Positions 7,779 through 14,884 of a stretch of 18,928 nt of DNA are shown piece after piece (the stretch's first letter is position 1; each line of letters opens with the position of its first letter). The notes under the pieces were generated by a model. That model saw only the letters and a list, made by a program, of their open reading frames with translations, had not been told where the DNA came from and searched no databases. The translations under genes were made by a program, and so were the position numbers. This DNA is from Clostridium sp. CAG:964 (GTDB lineage: Bacteria > Bacillota > Clostridia > Oscillospirales > Acutalibacteraceae), in the NCBI GenBank assembly GCA_000435335.1, contig FR891311.1, forward strand, positions 43,243 through 62,170, in the 5' to 3' direction.

Positions 7779-9218
7779 TCACGGCTCCAATGCTTTGTCT
7801 GCCATAAAATCCTCCGCAAAATCCACTGCATTTTTTAAGGAAAGGTGCTTTACCTTAACGGTAATTTTTTTCTTGTCGCATACATATAATATTAAGTGGC
7901 ATTTTTTAAATATTTGCTGCCAAGGACTTTGGCGTATTTCAATCCTTGCTGCCGAGCTTTTGTATATTATGGCAGACATAAGGTTTAGCCTGCTGTAGTA
8001 GTTTACCCTTATGGACTTGTTGCCGTAGGCTATGCCGCAGTGCTTGTAAGCCAAAAGCCTAAACCACAGCCAAAGCACTCCAAAGGGAACAAGAGCAACC
8101 GCCGTAAAGCTTGAAATAAAGTTGGTGTTAAAGCTTTCGCTAAGTCTAAGGCACACTGCAGCTGTTATCAACAAGAAAATCAGCGGTGCACACAGGTAGC
8201 TTTTTACAGCCTTTTTTTGTGGGCGTATTACATTGCAGGCTTTTTCAACAGGTACTATTGTTCCTACATAGCGGTTAAGTTTGTTTCCAAAGGTAAGCGG
8301 AATGTACACACCGCTGTTTTTATCCTCCTTAATGCCTGTATACAATACCGAAAGAGTATACAGGCCGGCAATGCACATAAGAAGCGACTGCTTAATAAGT
8401 ACGCCGTTTATAAATTCTCGGTTTATGCATAATATACTTTTCTTTAGAACGCCCTTATAAACATACAAGTGCTTTTTGCTGTAAAGGCAGGTGAAGCCTG
8501 CATTTGAAATAATTTGGTTTATAAGCTCGAACAAAAAGCCGGCAAATATAGTTCCGGCTGCATATGCCAAGGCGGGCGGTACAAATCCGGCTAACAAATT
8601 TTGAAAAAAGCTTAAGCTGTCAGCCACCAGGTTTGACGCTCTTTCTCCAAGCAGTATACTAAGCCTGTTTAATATAACGGAAAGTGCAAGTGTGCCTGTT
8701 AAGGTGTTTGAGCGGGTAAGGGACATAAAAAACGGAGCCAAAAGTCTGCTTTTGTAAACCTGCTTTTTTTGAACAAGCCCTGTAGTAAGGTTAATGATTT
8801 TGCATGCCGCTGTGCTGCCTGTAAAAAGCTCCGCACGGTGTACCCTAAAGCAGGTGCTGCTGCCGATATACACCCTGTTGCAGTGTACCAGCCAAAGAAT
8901 TATACTTCGTGTAACGCTTATAACGGTTATTTCCCGTATAGGAAGAAAAATTTCGTTGTGGCGAAAGAAGCCTTTTTTGCAGACAATACGGTCTGTGTGC
9001 TGAATATACGAAATCTGCTTATATTCCAGACATATTACAACACCTATAAATACAATAAGCAGAGTGTTGAGTACGGTGTAGGCTATTCTTTGCCATATGC
9101 TTTCCGGGTTAAGAAATATTTGCTGCAAAAACGGGAAAATCAAAAGAAAAAATACCCTTGAAAATATGTGGTAAAAAGTAAATATGTGCGGCTTTACCGT
9201 AAGGTGCTTTTTACTCAT
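7779..9218 (-). CDS. Multi-copy bacterial PH-domain membrane protein, YdbT-like
   Basis: 479 aa integral membrane protein on the minus strand. It has several hydrophobic hairpins: FFLLIFPFLQQIFLN near 18-32, IAYTVLNTLLIVFIGVVICL near 45-64, and further pairs in the middle and near 345-385. After each comes a region with the pattern of bacterial PH (bPH2) domains, such as ISYIQHTDRIVCKKGFFRHNEIFLPIREI. This layout and length match B. subtilis YdbT, which is paired with YdbS. It starts with an ATG that overlaps the end of the upstream PH-domain gene by 8 bases (ATGAGTAA), with AGAGG before it, so the two are co-translated. Molecular function is not established; loss of ydbST in Bacillus changes resistance to membrane-active compounds, but I infer nothing specific here. 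Confidence 0.75.
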   Translation of the reverse strand: MSKKHLTVKPHIFTFYHIFSRVFFLLIFPFLQQIFLNPESIWQRIAYTVLNTLLIVFIGVVICLEYKQISYIQHTDRIVCKKGFFRHNEIFLPIREITVISVTRSIILWLVHCNRVYIGSSTCFRVHRAELFTGSTAACKIINLTTGLVQKKQVYKSRLLAPFFMSLTRSNTLTGTLALSVILNRLSILLGERASNLVADSLSFFQNLLAGFVPPALAYAAGTIFAGFLFELINQIISNAGFTCLYSKKHLYVYKGVLKKSILCINREFINGVLIKQSLLMCIAGLYTLSVLYTGIKEDKNSGVYIPLTFGNKLNRYVGTIVPVEKACNVIRPQKKAVKSYLCAPLIFLLITAAVCLRLSESFNTNFISSFTAVALVPFGVLWLWFRLLAYKHCGIAYGNKSIRVNYYSRLNLMSAIIYKSSAARIEIRQSPWQQIFKKCHLILYVCDKKKITVKVKHLSLKNAVDFAEDFMADKALEP

Positions 9219-9639
9219 AAATAAAAACCTCTAGCTGCGGCGGTATTTTACTTATGTTGGCTACAACCAGCCGACCGCTTTTTGTATAAAGATAAAGCGA
9301 AAAAATGCCAAATATTTTTTGAAAGGGTGTTGTTACGGTGCTTGCATAGTTTATGTCGCTGATTTCAGCAAAATATTTACGATAAAACACAGCTCCCTTG
9401 GTTATACAAAGGCTTTTGCTATTTATTTTTATACTGTACCTTTTGAACAGCATAGACGGATACACAAAAAATATTATAATCAGTGCAGGAAATGATAAGG
9501 CAGCAACTGCCGCAGATATTAAAAATGAAAACGCCATAATTACGCCGCAGACAAACGCCGCAATTACCGCCACAGCCGCAATACGCAGTCTGTACAGAAA
9601 AACGGCACGGTTAGCCATCTTGTATTCTTTATATTTCAT
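9211..9639 (-). CDS. Small bacterial PH-domain membrane protein, YdbS-like
   Basis: 142 aa on the minus strand. Two transmembrane segments (about 14-40 and 43-60, AAVAVIAAFVCGVIMAFSFL and LSFPALIIIFFVYPSML) are followed by one bPH2 domain (about 65-140) with YSIKINSKSLCITKGAVFYRKYFAEISDINYAS, the usual start of the YdbS domain. I chose ATG at 9639 because GGCGG sits about 6 bases upstream. An in-frame TTG two codons earlier is too close to that site. It overlaps the YdbT-like gene by 8 bases, reproducing the ydbS-ydbT pair of Bacilli. The upstream intergenic region is shared with the divergent ilvB. Confidence 0.75.
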   Translation of the reverse strand: MKYKEYKMANRAVFLYRLRIAAVAVIAAFVCGVIMAFSFLISAAVAALSFPALIIIFFVYPSMLFKRYSIKINSKSLCITKGAVFYRKYFAEISDINYASTVTTPFQKIFGIFSLYLYTKSGRLVVANISKIPPQLEVFIYE

Positions 9640-9697
9640 ATACAACCGCCTTTAATTCGATAATTATGTAGTTGTGGGAAAGGTTGTTTTGTACAGC

Positions 9698-9738
9698 TTG
9701 ACAAATACTTGACAAAAGTATAAAATTTAAGTTATATT
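9698..9738 (+). promoter_or_regulatory. Overlapping promoters for ilvB
   Basis: Two perfect TTGACA boxes 11 bases apart (9698-9703 and 9709-9714). The first pairs with TAAAAT (9721-9726, 17-base spacer), the second with TATATT (9733-9738, 18-base spacer). Either would give a leader of roughly 125-140 bases before the ilvB ATG at 9869. The 11-base repetition could also act as a binding site, since CTTGACAAA occurs twice in tandem. Confidence 0.65.
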
Positions 9739-9761
9739 GACCTATTTTGTACATATTGGGT

Positions 9762-9809
9762 TTGGCGAAAATGCCGATGATGTATCGTGAAGTTGGTAAA
9801 AATGCTAAT
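9762..9809 (+). promoter_or_regulatory. Tandem hexaloop hairpins in the ilvB leader
   Basis: Two similar small hairpins 31 bases apart: TTGGC-GAAAAT-GCCGA (9762-9777) and TTGGT-AAAAAT-GCTAA (9793-9808). The stems differ by paired changes (C-G to T-G or T-A), so pairing is kept while sequence varies, and the loops are nearly identical. No terminator helix and no T-box sequence is visible downstream. It could be a binding site for an RNA-binding regulator, but this is a guess; short stems of 5 bp can arise by chance. Confidence 0.35.
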
Positions 9810-9868
9810 AAATAATTATACGATTAGGTATTTTAAACACAGTGTTAAGCGAAAGGATTGTTTTTAGT

Positions 9869-11530
9869 ATGGAGTTAAAGGGATCAGAAATAATTGCAGA
9901 ATGTTTGCTTGAACAGGGAGTTGATACTGTTTTCGGCTATCCGGGAGGAGCAGTTCTTGAAATTTACGACGCACTGTACAAGTACAGCGACAAAATAAAG
10001 CATATTATGACAGCACACGAGCAGGGTGCTTCTCACGCAGCCGACGGCTACGCAAGAGCCACAGGCAAAACAGGCGTTGTTATTGCTACATCGGGTCCCG
10101 GTGCAACCAACCTTGTAACAGGCATTGCCACCGCTTATATGGACAGTATTCCTATGGTTGCCATTACAGGAAATGTTGGCAGAGCCTTGCTGGGTAAGTC
10201 CAGCTTTCAGGAGGTTGACATTGCAGAAATTGTAAAGCCTGTTACTAAAAAGAGCTTTCAGGTTGCTACTATGGAGGAGCTTGCTCCAACTATTCGCAAG
10301 GCGTTTCAAATTGCCGGCAGCGGCAGAAAAGGCCCTGTTTTAATTGATGTGCCAAAGGACATTACAGCAATGAAAACAGAATACACAAAGCAGCAGCCTT
10401 TGCCATATGAGCCAATAGCCGAGCCAAAGGCAGAGGATATTGACGAAGTTGTTAAGCTGTTGGAAAACTGCCAAAGGCCTGTTATATATGCGGGCGGCGG
10501 CGTTATATCCGGCAACGCTTCCAAGGAGCTGACAGAGTTTGCTGAAATTTTGGACGCACCTGTATGCTGTTCTCTAATGGGTATGGGCGACATATCAGGC
10601 GACCACCCGTTATTTGCCGGCAACCTTGGTATGCACGGTGCAGTAGAAACAGGTATGGCTATAAAAGATGCCGACCTTATTGTTGCGGCAGGTGCAAGGT
10701 TTTCTGACAGAGTTGCAGGTGACACAGAAAAGTTTGGTGCAAACGCAAAGATTATTCATCTGGATATAGATTTAAAGGAAATCAACAAAAATGTTAAGGT
10801 AGACAGCTGGTTGCTTGGAGATATAAAAGAGCTGTTGTCAGAGCTTAAGGCTAAGCTTACACAGCAAAACCATGAGCAGTGGAAAAAGGAGCTTAGCAAG
10901 TACACAACCGTTACCGAGGTTAAGGACGGAAAGTATATAACCCCACAGGAAATACTCCATGCAGTAGAGGAGCTTAGAGGGGATAATGATATAGTGGTAA
11001 CAGATGTAGGCCAGCACCAAATGTGGGCTGCACAGGAGTGCCGCTTTAGAGCACCACGCACATTCCTAACCTCAGGCGGACTTGGCACAATGGGCTATGG
11101 TATGGGTGCGGCCATAGGTGCATATATGGGCTGTCCTGACAAAAAGGTATTTTTAGCCACAGGTGACGGCAGCTTCCATATGAATATGAACGAAATGGTT
11201 ACACTAAAAAGCTACGACATACCTGTAATAATAATGGTGTTTAACAACACGGTTTTGGGTATGGTAAGACAGTGGCAAAAGCTGTTTTACGGCAGAAGAT
11301 TTTCACAAACAGACCCTCACAGAGCAACCGACTTTGTTGCGGCTGCCAAGGCATTTGGCATAGAGGGCTTTTCGGTATCAGAAGAAAAGGACATAATGCC
11401 TACGCTGAAAAAGGCTGTAGAGCTTAACGCACCTGTTCTTATAGATTTTCACATTTCACCGGACGCAAATGTATTGCCTATGATACCGCCGGGAAAAGAT
11501 GTTGACGATATTATACTTGAGTTAGATTAA
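9869..11530 (+). CDS. ilvB: Acetolactate synthase, catalytic (large) subunit
   Basis: Thiamine-diphosphate enzyme that condenses two pyruvates to 2-acetolactate (or pyruvate with 2-oxobutyrate), the first common step of valine, leucine and isoleucine synthesis. 553 aa, the usual length. The N-terminal domain has VFGYPGGAVL and the catalytic Glu E51 in THEQ-type AHEQGASHAADGYAR. The C-terminal domain has the ThDP/Mg motif GDGSFHMN (432 on) with N459/N460, and the FAD-enzyme-type LGMVRQWQKLFYGRRFSQTD. I start at ATG 9869, with AAAGGA about 11 bases before and the family-typical MELKGSEII; an upstream in-frame GTG at 9842 would add nine unlikely residues. No ilvN regulatory subunit gene is adjacent. 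Citrate synthase follows after 100 bases with no terminator between, suggesting co-transcription. Confidence 0.93.
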   Translation: MELKGSEIIAECLLEQGVDTVFGYPGGAVLEIYDALYKYSDKIKHIMTAHEQGASHAADGYARATGKTGVVIATSGPGATNLVTGIATAYMDSIPMVAITGNVGRALLGKSSFQEVDIAEIVKPVTKKSFQVATMEELAPTIRKAFQIAGSGRKGPVLIDVPKDITAMKTEYTKQQPLPYEPIAEPKAEDIDEVVKLLENCQRPVIYAGGGVISGNASKELTEFAEILDAPVCCSLMGMGDISGDHPLFAGNLGMHGAVETGMAIKDADLIVAAGARFSDRVAGDTEKFGANAKIIHLDIDLKEINKNVKVDSWLLGDIKELLSELKAKLTQQNHEQWKKELSKYTTVTEVKDGKYITPQEILHAVEELRGDNDIVVTDVGQHQMWAAQECRFRAPRTFLTSGGLGTMGYGMGAAIGAYMGCPDKKVFLATGDGSFHMNMNEMVTLKSYDIPVIIMVFNNTVLGMVRQWQKLFYGRRFSQTDPHRATDFVAAAKAFGIEGFSVSEEKDIMPTLKKAVELNAPVLIDFHISPDANVLPMIPPGKDVDDIILELD

Positions 11531-11630
11531 TATAGTGCTGTTTAATAATGACGGCTGTACATACTAACCGCTACAGTTATTATTGGCAGTACACCAAAAA
11601 ATATCCTAAAAAAACAAGGAGAGTGGTAAT

Positions 11631-13055
11631 ATGCAAAGCTATTTTATGCTTCACGACGGTGACTACGAATTCAGTTCTGTTACACCTGAAATTTATAGGC
11701 TTAGTAAAAAATGCCTGAAAAATAATATGATAGACCCTGAATTTTACAATAAGTACGATGTAAAAAGAGGCTTGCGTGATGTAAACGGTAAGGGCGTATT
11801 AACAGGCTTAACAGAAATTTCAGAGGTGTTTTCATTTATTGAAAAACCCGACGGCACCAGAATAGCACAAGACGGAAAGCTTTTTTACCGTGGCTACGAT
11901 GTAGAAGACATAGTAAAGGGCTTTACAAGTGAAAACCGCTTTGGATTTGAAGAGGTAGCGTACCTGCTGTTGTTTGGCGAGCTGCCTGACAAGGCAAATC
12001 TTGACGATTTTTACAAAATGCTTGACTATTACCGCACACTGCCTACAGGCTTTGTAAGAGATATTATCATGAAAGCACCAAGCCGTGACATTATGAACGC
12101 TATGTCAAGAAGCGTGCTTACAATGTATTCCTACGACAGCAACGCTGATGACACATCTATTCCAAATGTACTTCGCCAGTGCATACAGCTTATTGCGCTG
12201 TTCCCTATTTTCTCTGTTTACGGTTTCCAGGCTTTTCAGTATTACCATGACAACCAAAGTCTTATTATACATACGCCAAAGTCAGAGCTTTCTACAGCTG
12301 AAAATATTCTGTATATGCTGCGTCCTGACAGCAAGTATACTCCTCTTGAGGCTAAGCTGCTTGATATGGCGCTGGTACTACACGCTGAGCATGGCGGCGG
12401 AAACAACTCCACATTTACTACTCATGTTGTAACCTCCTCCGGCACCGACACCTATTCGACTATTGCGGCGGCTTTAGGCTCGTTAAAGGGTCCTAAGCAC
12501 GGCGGTGCCAATATAAAGGTGGTTAATATGTTTGAGCATATTAAAAGCCATGTAAAGGATTTTGATGATGAGGAGGAGATTGCGGCATATCTGGAAAGAA
12601 TTCTCAATAAAGAAGCATTTGACCACAGCGGCTTAATTTACGGTATGGGCCACGCAATATACTCCATAAGCGACCCTCGTGCAAGAGTGTTTAAGGGATA
12701 TGTTGAAAGGCTTTCAAACGAAAAGGGAAAACAGCGTGAATTCCGCCTGTACAACAATGTAGAGAAAATTGCCGCAAGACTTATTTCGCAGAAAAGGAAA
12801 ATCCACAAGGGCGTTAGTGCCAATGTGGACTTCTACAGCGGATTTGTTTACAGTATGCTGGAGCTGCCAAAGGAATTGTTTACGCCTTTGTTTGCGGTAG
12901 CCAGAATTGCAGGCTGGAGTGCACACAGAATAGAGGAGCTTTCAAACTCCAGCAGAATTATTCGTCCCGCATACGAAAATGTAATGCCAAGACGCCCATA
13001 TGTTAAAATGGACAGCAGACAGTCTGACGATTCATATGACGAAATACAGGATTAG
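11631..13055 (+). CDS. gltA: Citrate synthase (si-type)
   Basis: Condenses acetyl-CoA and oxaloacetate to citrate, feeding 2-oxoglutarate and glutamate synthesis in fermentative Clostridia. 474 aa, slightly longer than the roughly 430 aa of many bacterial forms because of about 40 extra N-terminal residues. The catalytic triad is visible: H254 in LHAEHGGGNNSTF, H341 in YGMGHAIYSISDPRA and D400 in SANVDFYSG. GPKHGGAN and the C-terminal RIIRPAYEN are also typical. The ATG has AAGGAGAG about 8 bases upstream. The gap to ilvB holds an imperfect AATAATGAC/GTTATTATT hairpin (about 11548-11605) without a T run. A strong terminator lies 48 bases after the stop. The gene symbol follows general use; the subfamily within citrate synthases cannot be settled by eye. 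Confidence 0.92.
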   Translation: MQSYFMLHDGDYEFSSVTPEIYRLSKKCLKNNMIDPEFYNKYDVKRGLRDVNGKGVLTGLTEISEVFSFIEKPDGTRIAQDGKLFYRGYDVEDIVKGFTSENRFGFEEVAYLLLFGELPDKANLDDFYKMLDYYRTLPTGFVRDIIMKAPSRDIMNAMSRSVLTMYSYDSNADDTSIPNVLRQCIQLIALFPIFSVYGFQAFQYYHDNQSLIIHTPKSELSTAENILYMLRPDSKYTPLEAKLLDMALVLHAEHGGGNNSTFTTHVVTSSGTDTYSTIAAALGSLKGPKHGGANIKVVNMFEHIKSHVKDFDDEEEIAAYLERILNKEAFDHSGLIYGMGHAIYSISDPRARVFKGYVERLSNEKGKQREFRLYNNVEKIAARLISQKRKIHKGVSANVDFYSGFVYSMLELPKELFTPLFAVARIAGWSAHRIEELSNSSRIIRPAYENVMPRRPYVKMDSRQSDDSYDEIQD

Positions 13056-13102
13056 TATTTACTCGCAAAGCAATTTATGTCGAGCTGCAATTAGATAAGA
13101 TT

Positions 13103-13150
13103 AAAAACCTACCAAAGCAAGCACCTTGCCTTGATAGGTTTTTGTTTTTA
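13103..13150 (+). terminator. Intrinsic terminator after citrate synthase
   Basis: Arms AAAAACCTA-c-CAAAGCAAG and CTTGCCTTG-a-TAGGTTTTT pair almost perfectly over 18 bp around a three-base loop, then TTTTTGTTTTT. This is a strong, long terminator, ending the ilvB-gltA unit. Confidence 0.9.
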
Positions 13151-13183
13151 TGTGGGTCAAAATATATATGTATTTAAAATAAA

Positions 13184-13220
13184 AGGCTCTATAATAAAGT
13201 TAGAGTAAGGGAACGAGCCT
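13184..13220 (-). terminator. Second, weaker terminator downstream of the tRNA pair
   Basis: On the minus strand AGGCTC and GAGCCT pair around a loop of 25 bases, followed by TTTATTTT. The 14-base sequence AAATAAAAGGCTCT at 13177-13190 repeats that at 13238-13251 of the main tRNA terminator, so it looks like a degenerate backup copy. A competing CTCTA/TAGAG pairing lies inside the loop. Confidence 0.4.
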
Positions 13221-13237
13221 ACAAAACAAATTATAAA

Positions 13238-13270
13238 AAATAAAAGGCTCTCCGCTTTGGAGAGCCTTTT
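13238..13270 (-). terminator. Terminator of the tRNA-Met/tRNA-Glu transcript
   Basis: Perfect 12-bp stem (AAAAGGCTCTCC 13242-13253, GGAGAGCCTTTT 13259-13270, five-base loop). On the minus strand it is followed by TTTTATTTTTTATAA. Its 5' arm begins at the end of tRNA-Glu. Confidence 0.85.
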
Positions 13271-13344
13271 GGTGACCCGGACGGGAATCGAACCCGTGTT
13301 ACCGCCGTGAAAGGGCGGTGTCTTAACCGCTTGACCACCGGGCC
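13270..13344 (-). tRNA. tRNA-Glu (anticodon TTC)
   Basis: Read on the minus strand, a complete cloverleaf. Acceptor GGCCCGG pairs with CCGGGTC (one G-T), the anticodon stem is CCGCC/GGCGG with loop CTTTCAC giving anticodon TTC, and the T arm has GGTTCGATTCC. The discriminator A is followed by an encoded CCA (13270-13272). It lies 3 bases after tRNA-Met. Confidence 0.96.
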
Positions 13345-13347
13345 ATT

Positions 13348-13424
13348 TGGTAGCGGAAATAGGACTTGAACCTACGACACTTCGGGTATGAACCGAATGC
13401 TCTAGCCAGCTGAGCTATTCCGCC
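13348..13424 (-). tRNA. tRNA-Met, elongator type (anticodon CAT)
   Basis: Minus-strand cloverleaf. Acceptor GGCGGAA pairs with TTCCGCT, the anticodon stem is TTCGG/CCGAA with loop TTCATAC giving anticodon CAT, the T arm is GGTTCAAGTCC, and CCA is encoded. It is not the initiator: the acceptor's first pair is formed and the anticodon stem lacks three G-C pairs. A lysidine-modified tRNA-Ile2 also has CAT, but the overall sequence is closer to known clostridial elongator tRNA-Met. Confidence 0.92.
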
Positions 13425-13457
13425 ACAACGCCGACTTCAAAATCAGTCAGCTTGTAT

Positions 13458-13486
13458 ATTATATTACTAATTAATTTATTTGTCAA
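13458..13486 (-). promoter_or_regulatory. Consensus promoter of the tRNA pair
   Basis: On the minus strand TTGACA (13486-13481), a 17-base spacer and TATAAT (13463-13458). Both boxes are perfect, as expected for a stable-RNA promoter. Transcription would start near 13451, about 27 bases before tRNA-Met. Confidence 0.9.
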
Positions 13487-13735
13487 CACTTTTTTTAAAT
13501 TATTTACTTTTGCAGCCCTTTTTAGGTATACAGGAGGTATCCTTTTATTAGCGTTGTGTTTTTTTACCTTCGCAACAACTTGTTTATTTATAGGGACAGT
13601 CCTTATTTGTATATTGCTTTTTCGGAATAAGTGTGTATTCCTTTTTCTTATTATTTGTTAAGGCTTAAAATTTATAACAATAATGAATATGAAAAATCAG
13701 GCTGAAAATATTGTAAATAGTTTTAGAGCTAATAG
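13487..13735. other. AT-rich intergenic region with an isolated Shine-Dalgarno
   Basis: Non-coding stretch between the tRNA promoter and the phosphoesterase gene. The only notable items are a strong AGGAGGT at 13532-13538 and a downstream TTG (13554) opening a frame of 35 codons that encodes a very hydrophobic peptide ending at 13661. The 15-base spacing is too long for normal initiation, so I do not call a gene. Nothing else is recognised. Confidence 0.4.
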
Positions 13736-14203
13736 CTATTTTACCTTAACAATGTTGGTCATAACTCCCTGCTGTGTTATGTCAAGCAGACCGTAGGTAG
13801 CACCGTAGCCGTGTGCACTGCCGGGATTCATAATGTAAAGCCCGTGGTCGTAGGCTGTTACTGCGTTGTGGGTATGACCAAACAATAAAACCTCACACTT
13901 GTTTTCCCTTGCACGGTATATAGCCTCGCTGTATGTGAACTTAACATTGTATGCATGACCGTGTGTTGCCATTATTTTTTTACCCTCAATAGAGAAAAAC
14001 TGTTCAATAGGTGCGTCACTGCCCCAATCGCAGTTGCCCCGTACCGTTATAAACATTTTCTCAGGATAATTCAATCTACAGCGTTCAATGTCGTTTAGCC
14101 CATCGCCCAAAAAGAACACTACCTCAGCCCCCGGCTGTGACTGCAATATTTTATTTACATTATAAAAGTCGCCGTGTGAATCCGACAAAACCAAAACCTT
14201 CAT
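13736..14203 (-). CDS. YfcE/YsnB-family metallophosphoesterase
   Basis: 155 aa calcineurin-like phosphodiesterase of the small YfcE/MJ0936 family. All metal-binding motifs are present: D8 and H10 in SDSHGD, D34 in LGDG, N57 in GNCD, H81 in THGH, and H110/H112 in FGHTH. Members hydrolyse artificial phosphodiesters; the natural substrate is unknown. Minus strand, ATG at 14203 with GGGGGCT about 6 bases upstream. No partner gene follows in the same direction. The gene to its left (tRNA pair) has its own promoter. The 78-base gap on the other side is shared with a divergent gene and holds TATAAT on the minus strand (14238-14233) as a possible -10. Confidence 0.88.
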   Translation of the reverse strand: MKVLVLSDSHGDFYNVNKILQSQPGAEVVFFLGDGLNDIERCRLNYPEKMFITVRGNCDWGSDAPIEQFFSIEGKKIMATHGHAYNVKFTYSEAIYRARENKCEVLLFGHTHNAVTAYDHGLYIMNPGSAHGYGATYGLLDITQQGVMTNIVKVK

Positions 14204-14281
14204 ACAAAGCCCCCGTTAAAATTAATGTCATAATTATACACCCTTTTTCATAATAATGCTATAGAAAAAGGTGGTGTTTAT

Positions 14282-14524
14282 ATGACAGAAAAAGATAAGC
14301 AGATAGAAAATATTTTAAATTCCTTGGCACAAAAGCTGGGTGAAAATCCAAACGAAATAAAAAAGAATGCTCAAAAAGGCGAAGTAGGCAGCTTGCTTAA
14401 TAAAATGGACGGTAAACAGGCGAGCAAGGTTCAGGAAATTTTAAACGACAAAGAAAAAACCGAACGGCTGCTAAATACGCCGCAGGCACAGGCTTTGATA
14501 AAAAAATTGATGGGAGATAAATAA
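14282..14524 (+). CDS. Small hydrophilic protein of unknown function, first of three
   Basis: 80 aa, highly charged, all helical by appearance, without signal or membrane segment. The second half (LLNKMDGKQASKVQEILNDKEKTERLLNTPQAQALIKKL) has the shape of an STI1-type helical repeat (a DP/TP-x-x-Q-x-L-x-x-L pattern), but this is only a visual resemblance. AAAAGGTGGTG precedes the ATG. It is followed with no gap by a second small gene (TAA then ATG at 14525), so both are surely in one operon. Function not recognised. Confidence 0.75.
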   Translation: MTEKDKQIENILNSLAQKLGENPNEIKKNAQKGEVGSLLNKMDGKQASKVQEILNDKEKTERLLNTPQAQALIKKLMGDK

Positions 14525-14872
14525 ATGGATGATCTGACAGGTAAGATAAATCAGCTGTTAAGCGACCCCCAGGCTATGGAACAAATAATGAGCCTAAAGG
14601 ATTTAATTTTTGAGCAAAAGGACGACAAGCCTCAAAAGCCTGCCACGGAGGAGGAAAAGTCAATGCTGCCGATGTTTTCCGACGATACCGCAAAAACAAT
14701 AATGAAGCTGGTACCCGTTCTTTCAAACATAAAGCAGGACGACGACACAACCAGGCTTTTGCACGCACTACGCCCGTTTTTAAGCGAAGAAAGACAGCAA
14801 AAGCTTGACGAGGCAACAAAAATGCTGCAGCTGGTAAAAATTTTGCCTGTTATAAAGCAACTTAACTTTTAA
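14525..14872 (+). CDS. Small soluble protein of unknown function, second of three
   Basis: 115 aa, charged and helical. The N-terminus (DDLTGKINQLLSDPQAMEQIMSLKDLIF) again shows an STI1-like DPQAMEQIM segment. A Lys/Glu-rich link leads to a second helical part containing TAKTIMKLVPVLSNIKQDDDTTRLLHALRPFLSEERQQKLDEA and ending KILPVIKQL. No cysteines, signal peptide or membrane helix. The ATG directly follows the previous stop, with GGGAG in the end of the upstream gene as ribosome binding site. The next gene starts 12 bases after its stop. Function not recognised. Confidence 0.75.
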   Translation: MDDLTGKINQLLSDPQAMEQIMSLKDLIFEQKDDKPQKPATEEEKSMLPMFSDDTAKTIMKLVPVLSNIKQDDDTTRLLHALRPFLSEERQQKLDEATKMLQLVKILPVIKQLNF

Positions 14873-14884
14873 GGAGAGTTGTAT

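Noticed and set aside
9739..9868. T-box riboswitch or leader peptide for ilvB
   Set aside because: No T-box consensus, no terminator hairpin, and the one short frame (9771-9815, 14 codons) is not rich in Leu, Ile or Val.
11548..11605. Hairpin between ilvB and citrate synthase as a terminator
   Set aside because: The stem is imperfect and AT-rich and no T run follows, so termination there is unlikely.
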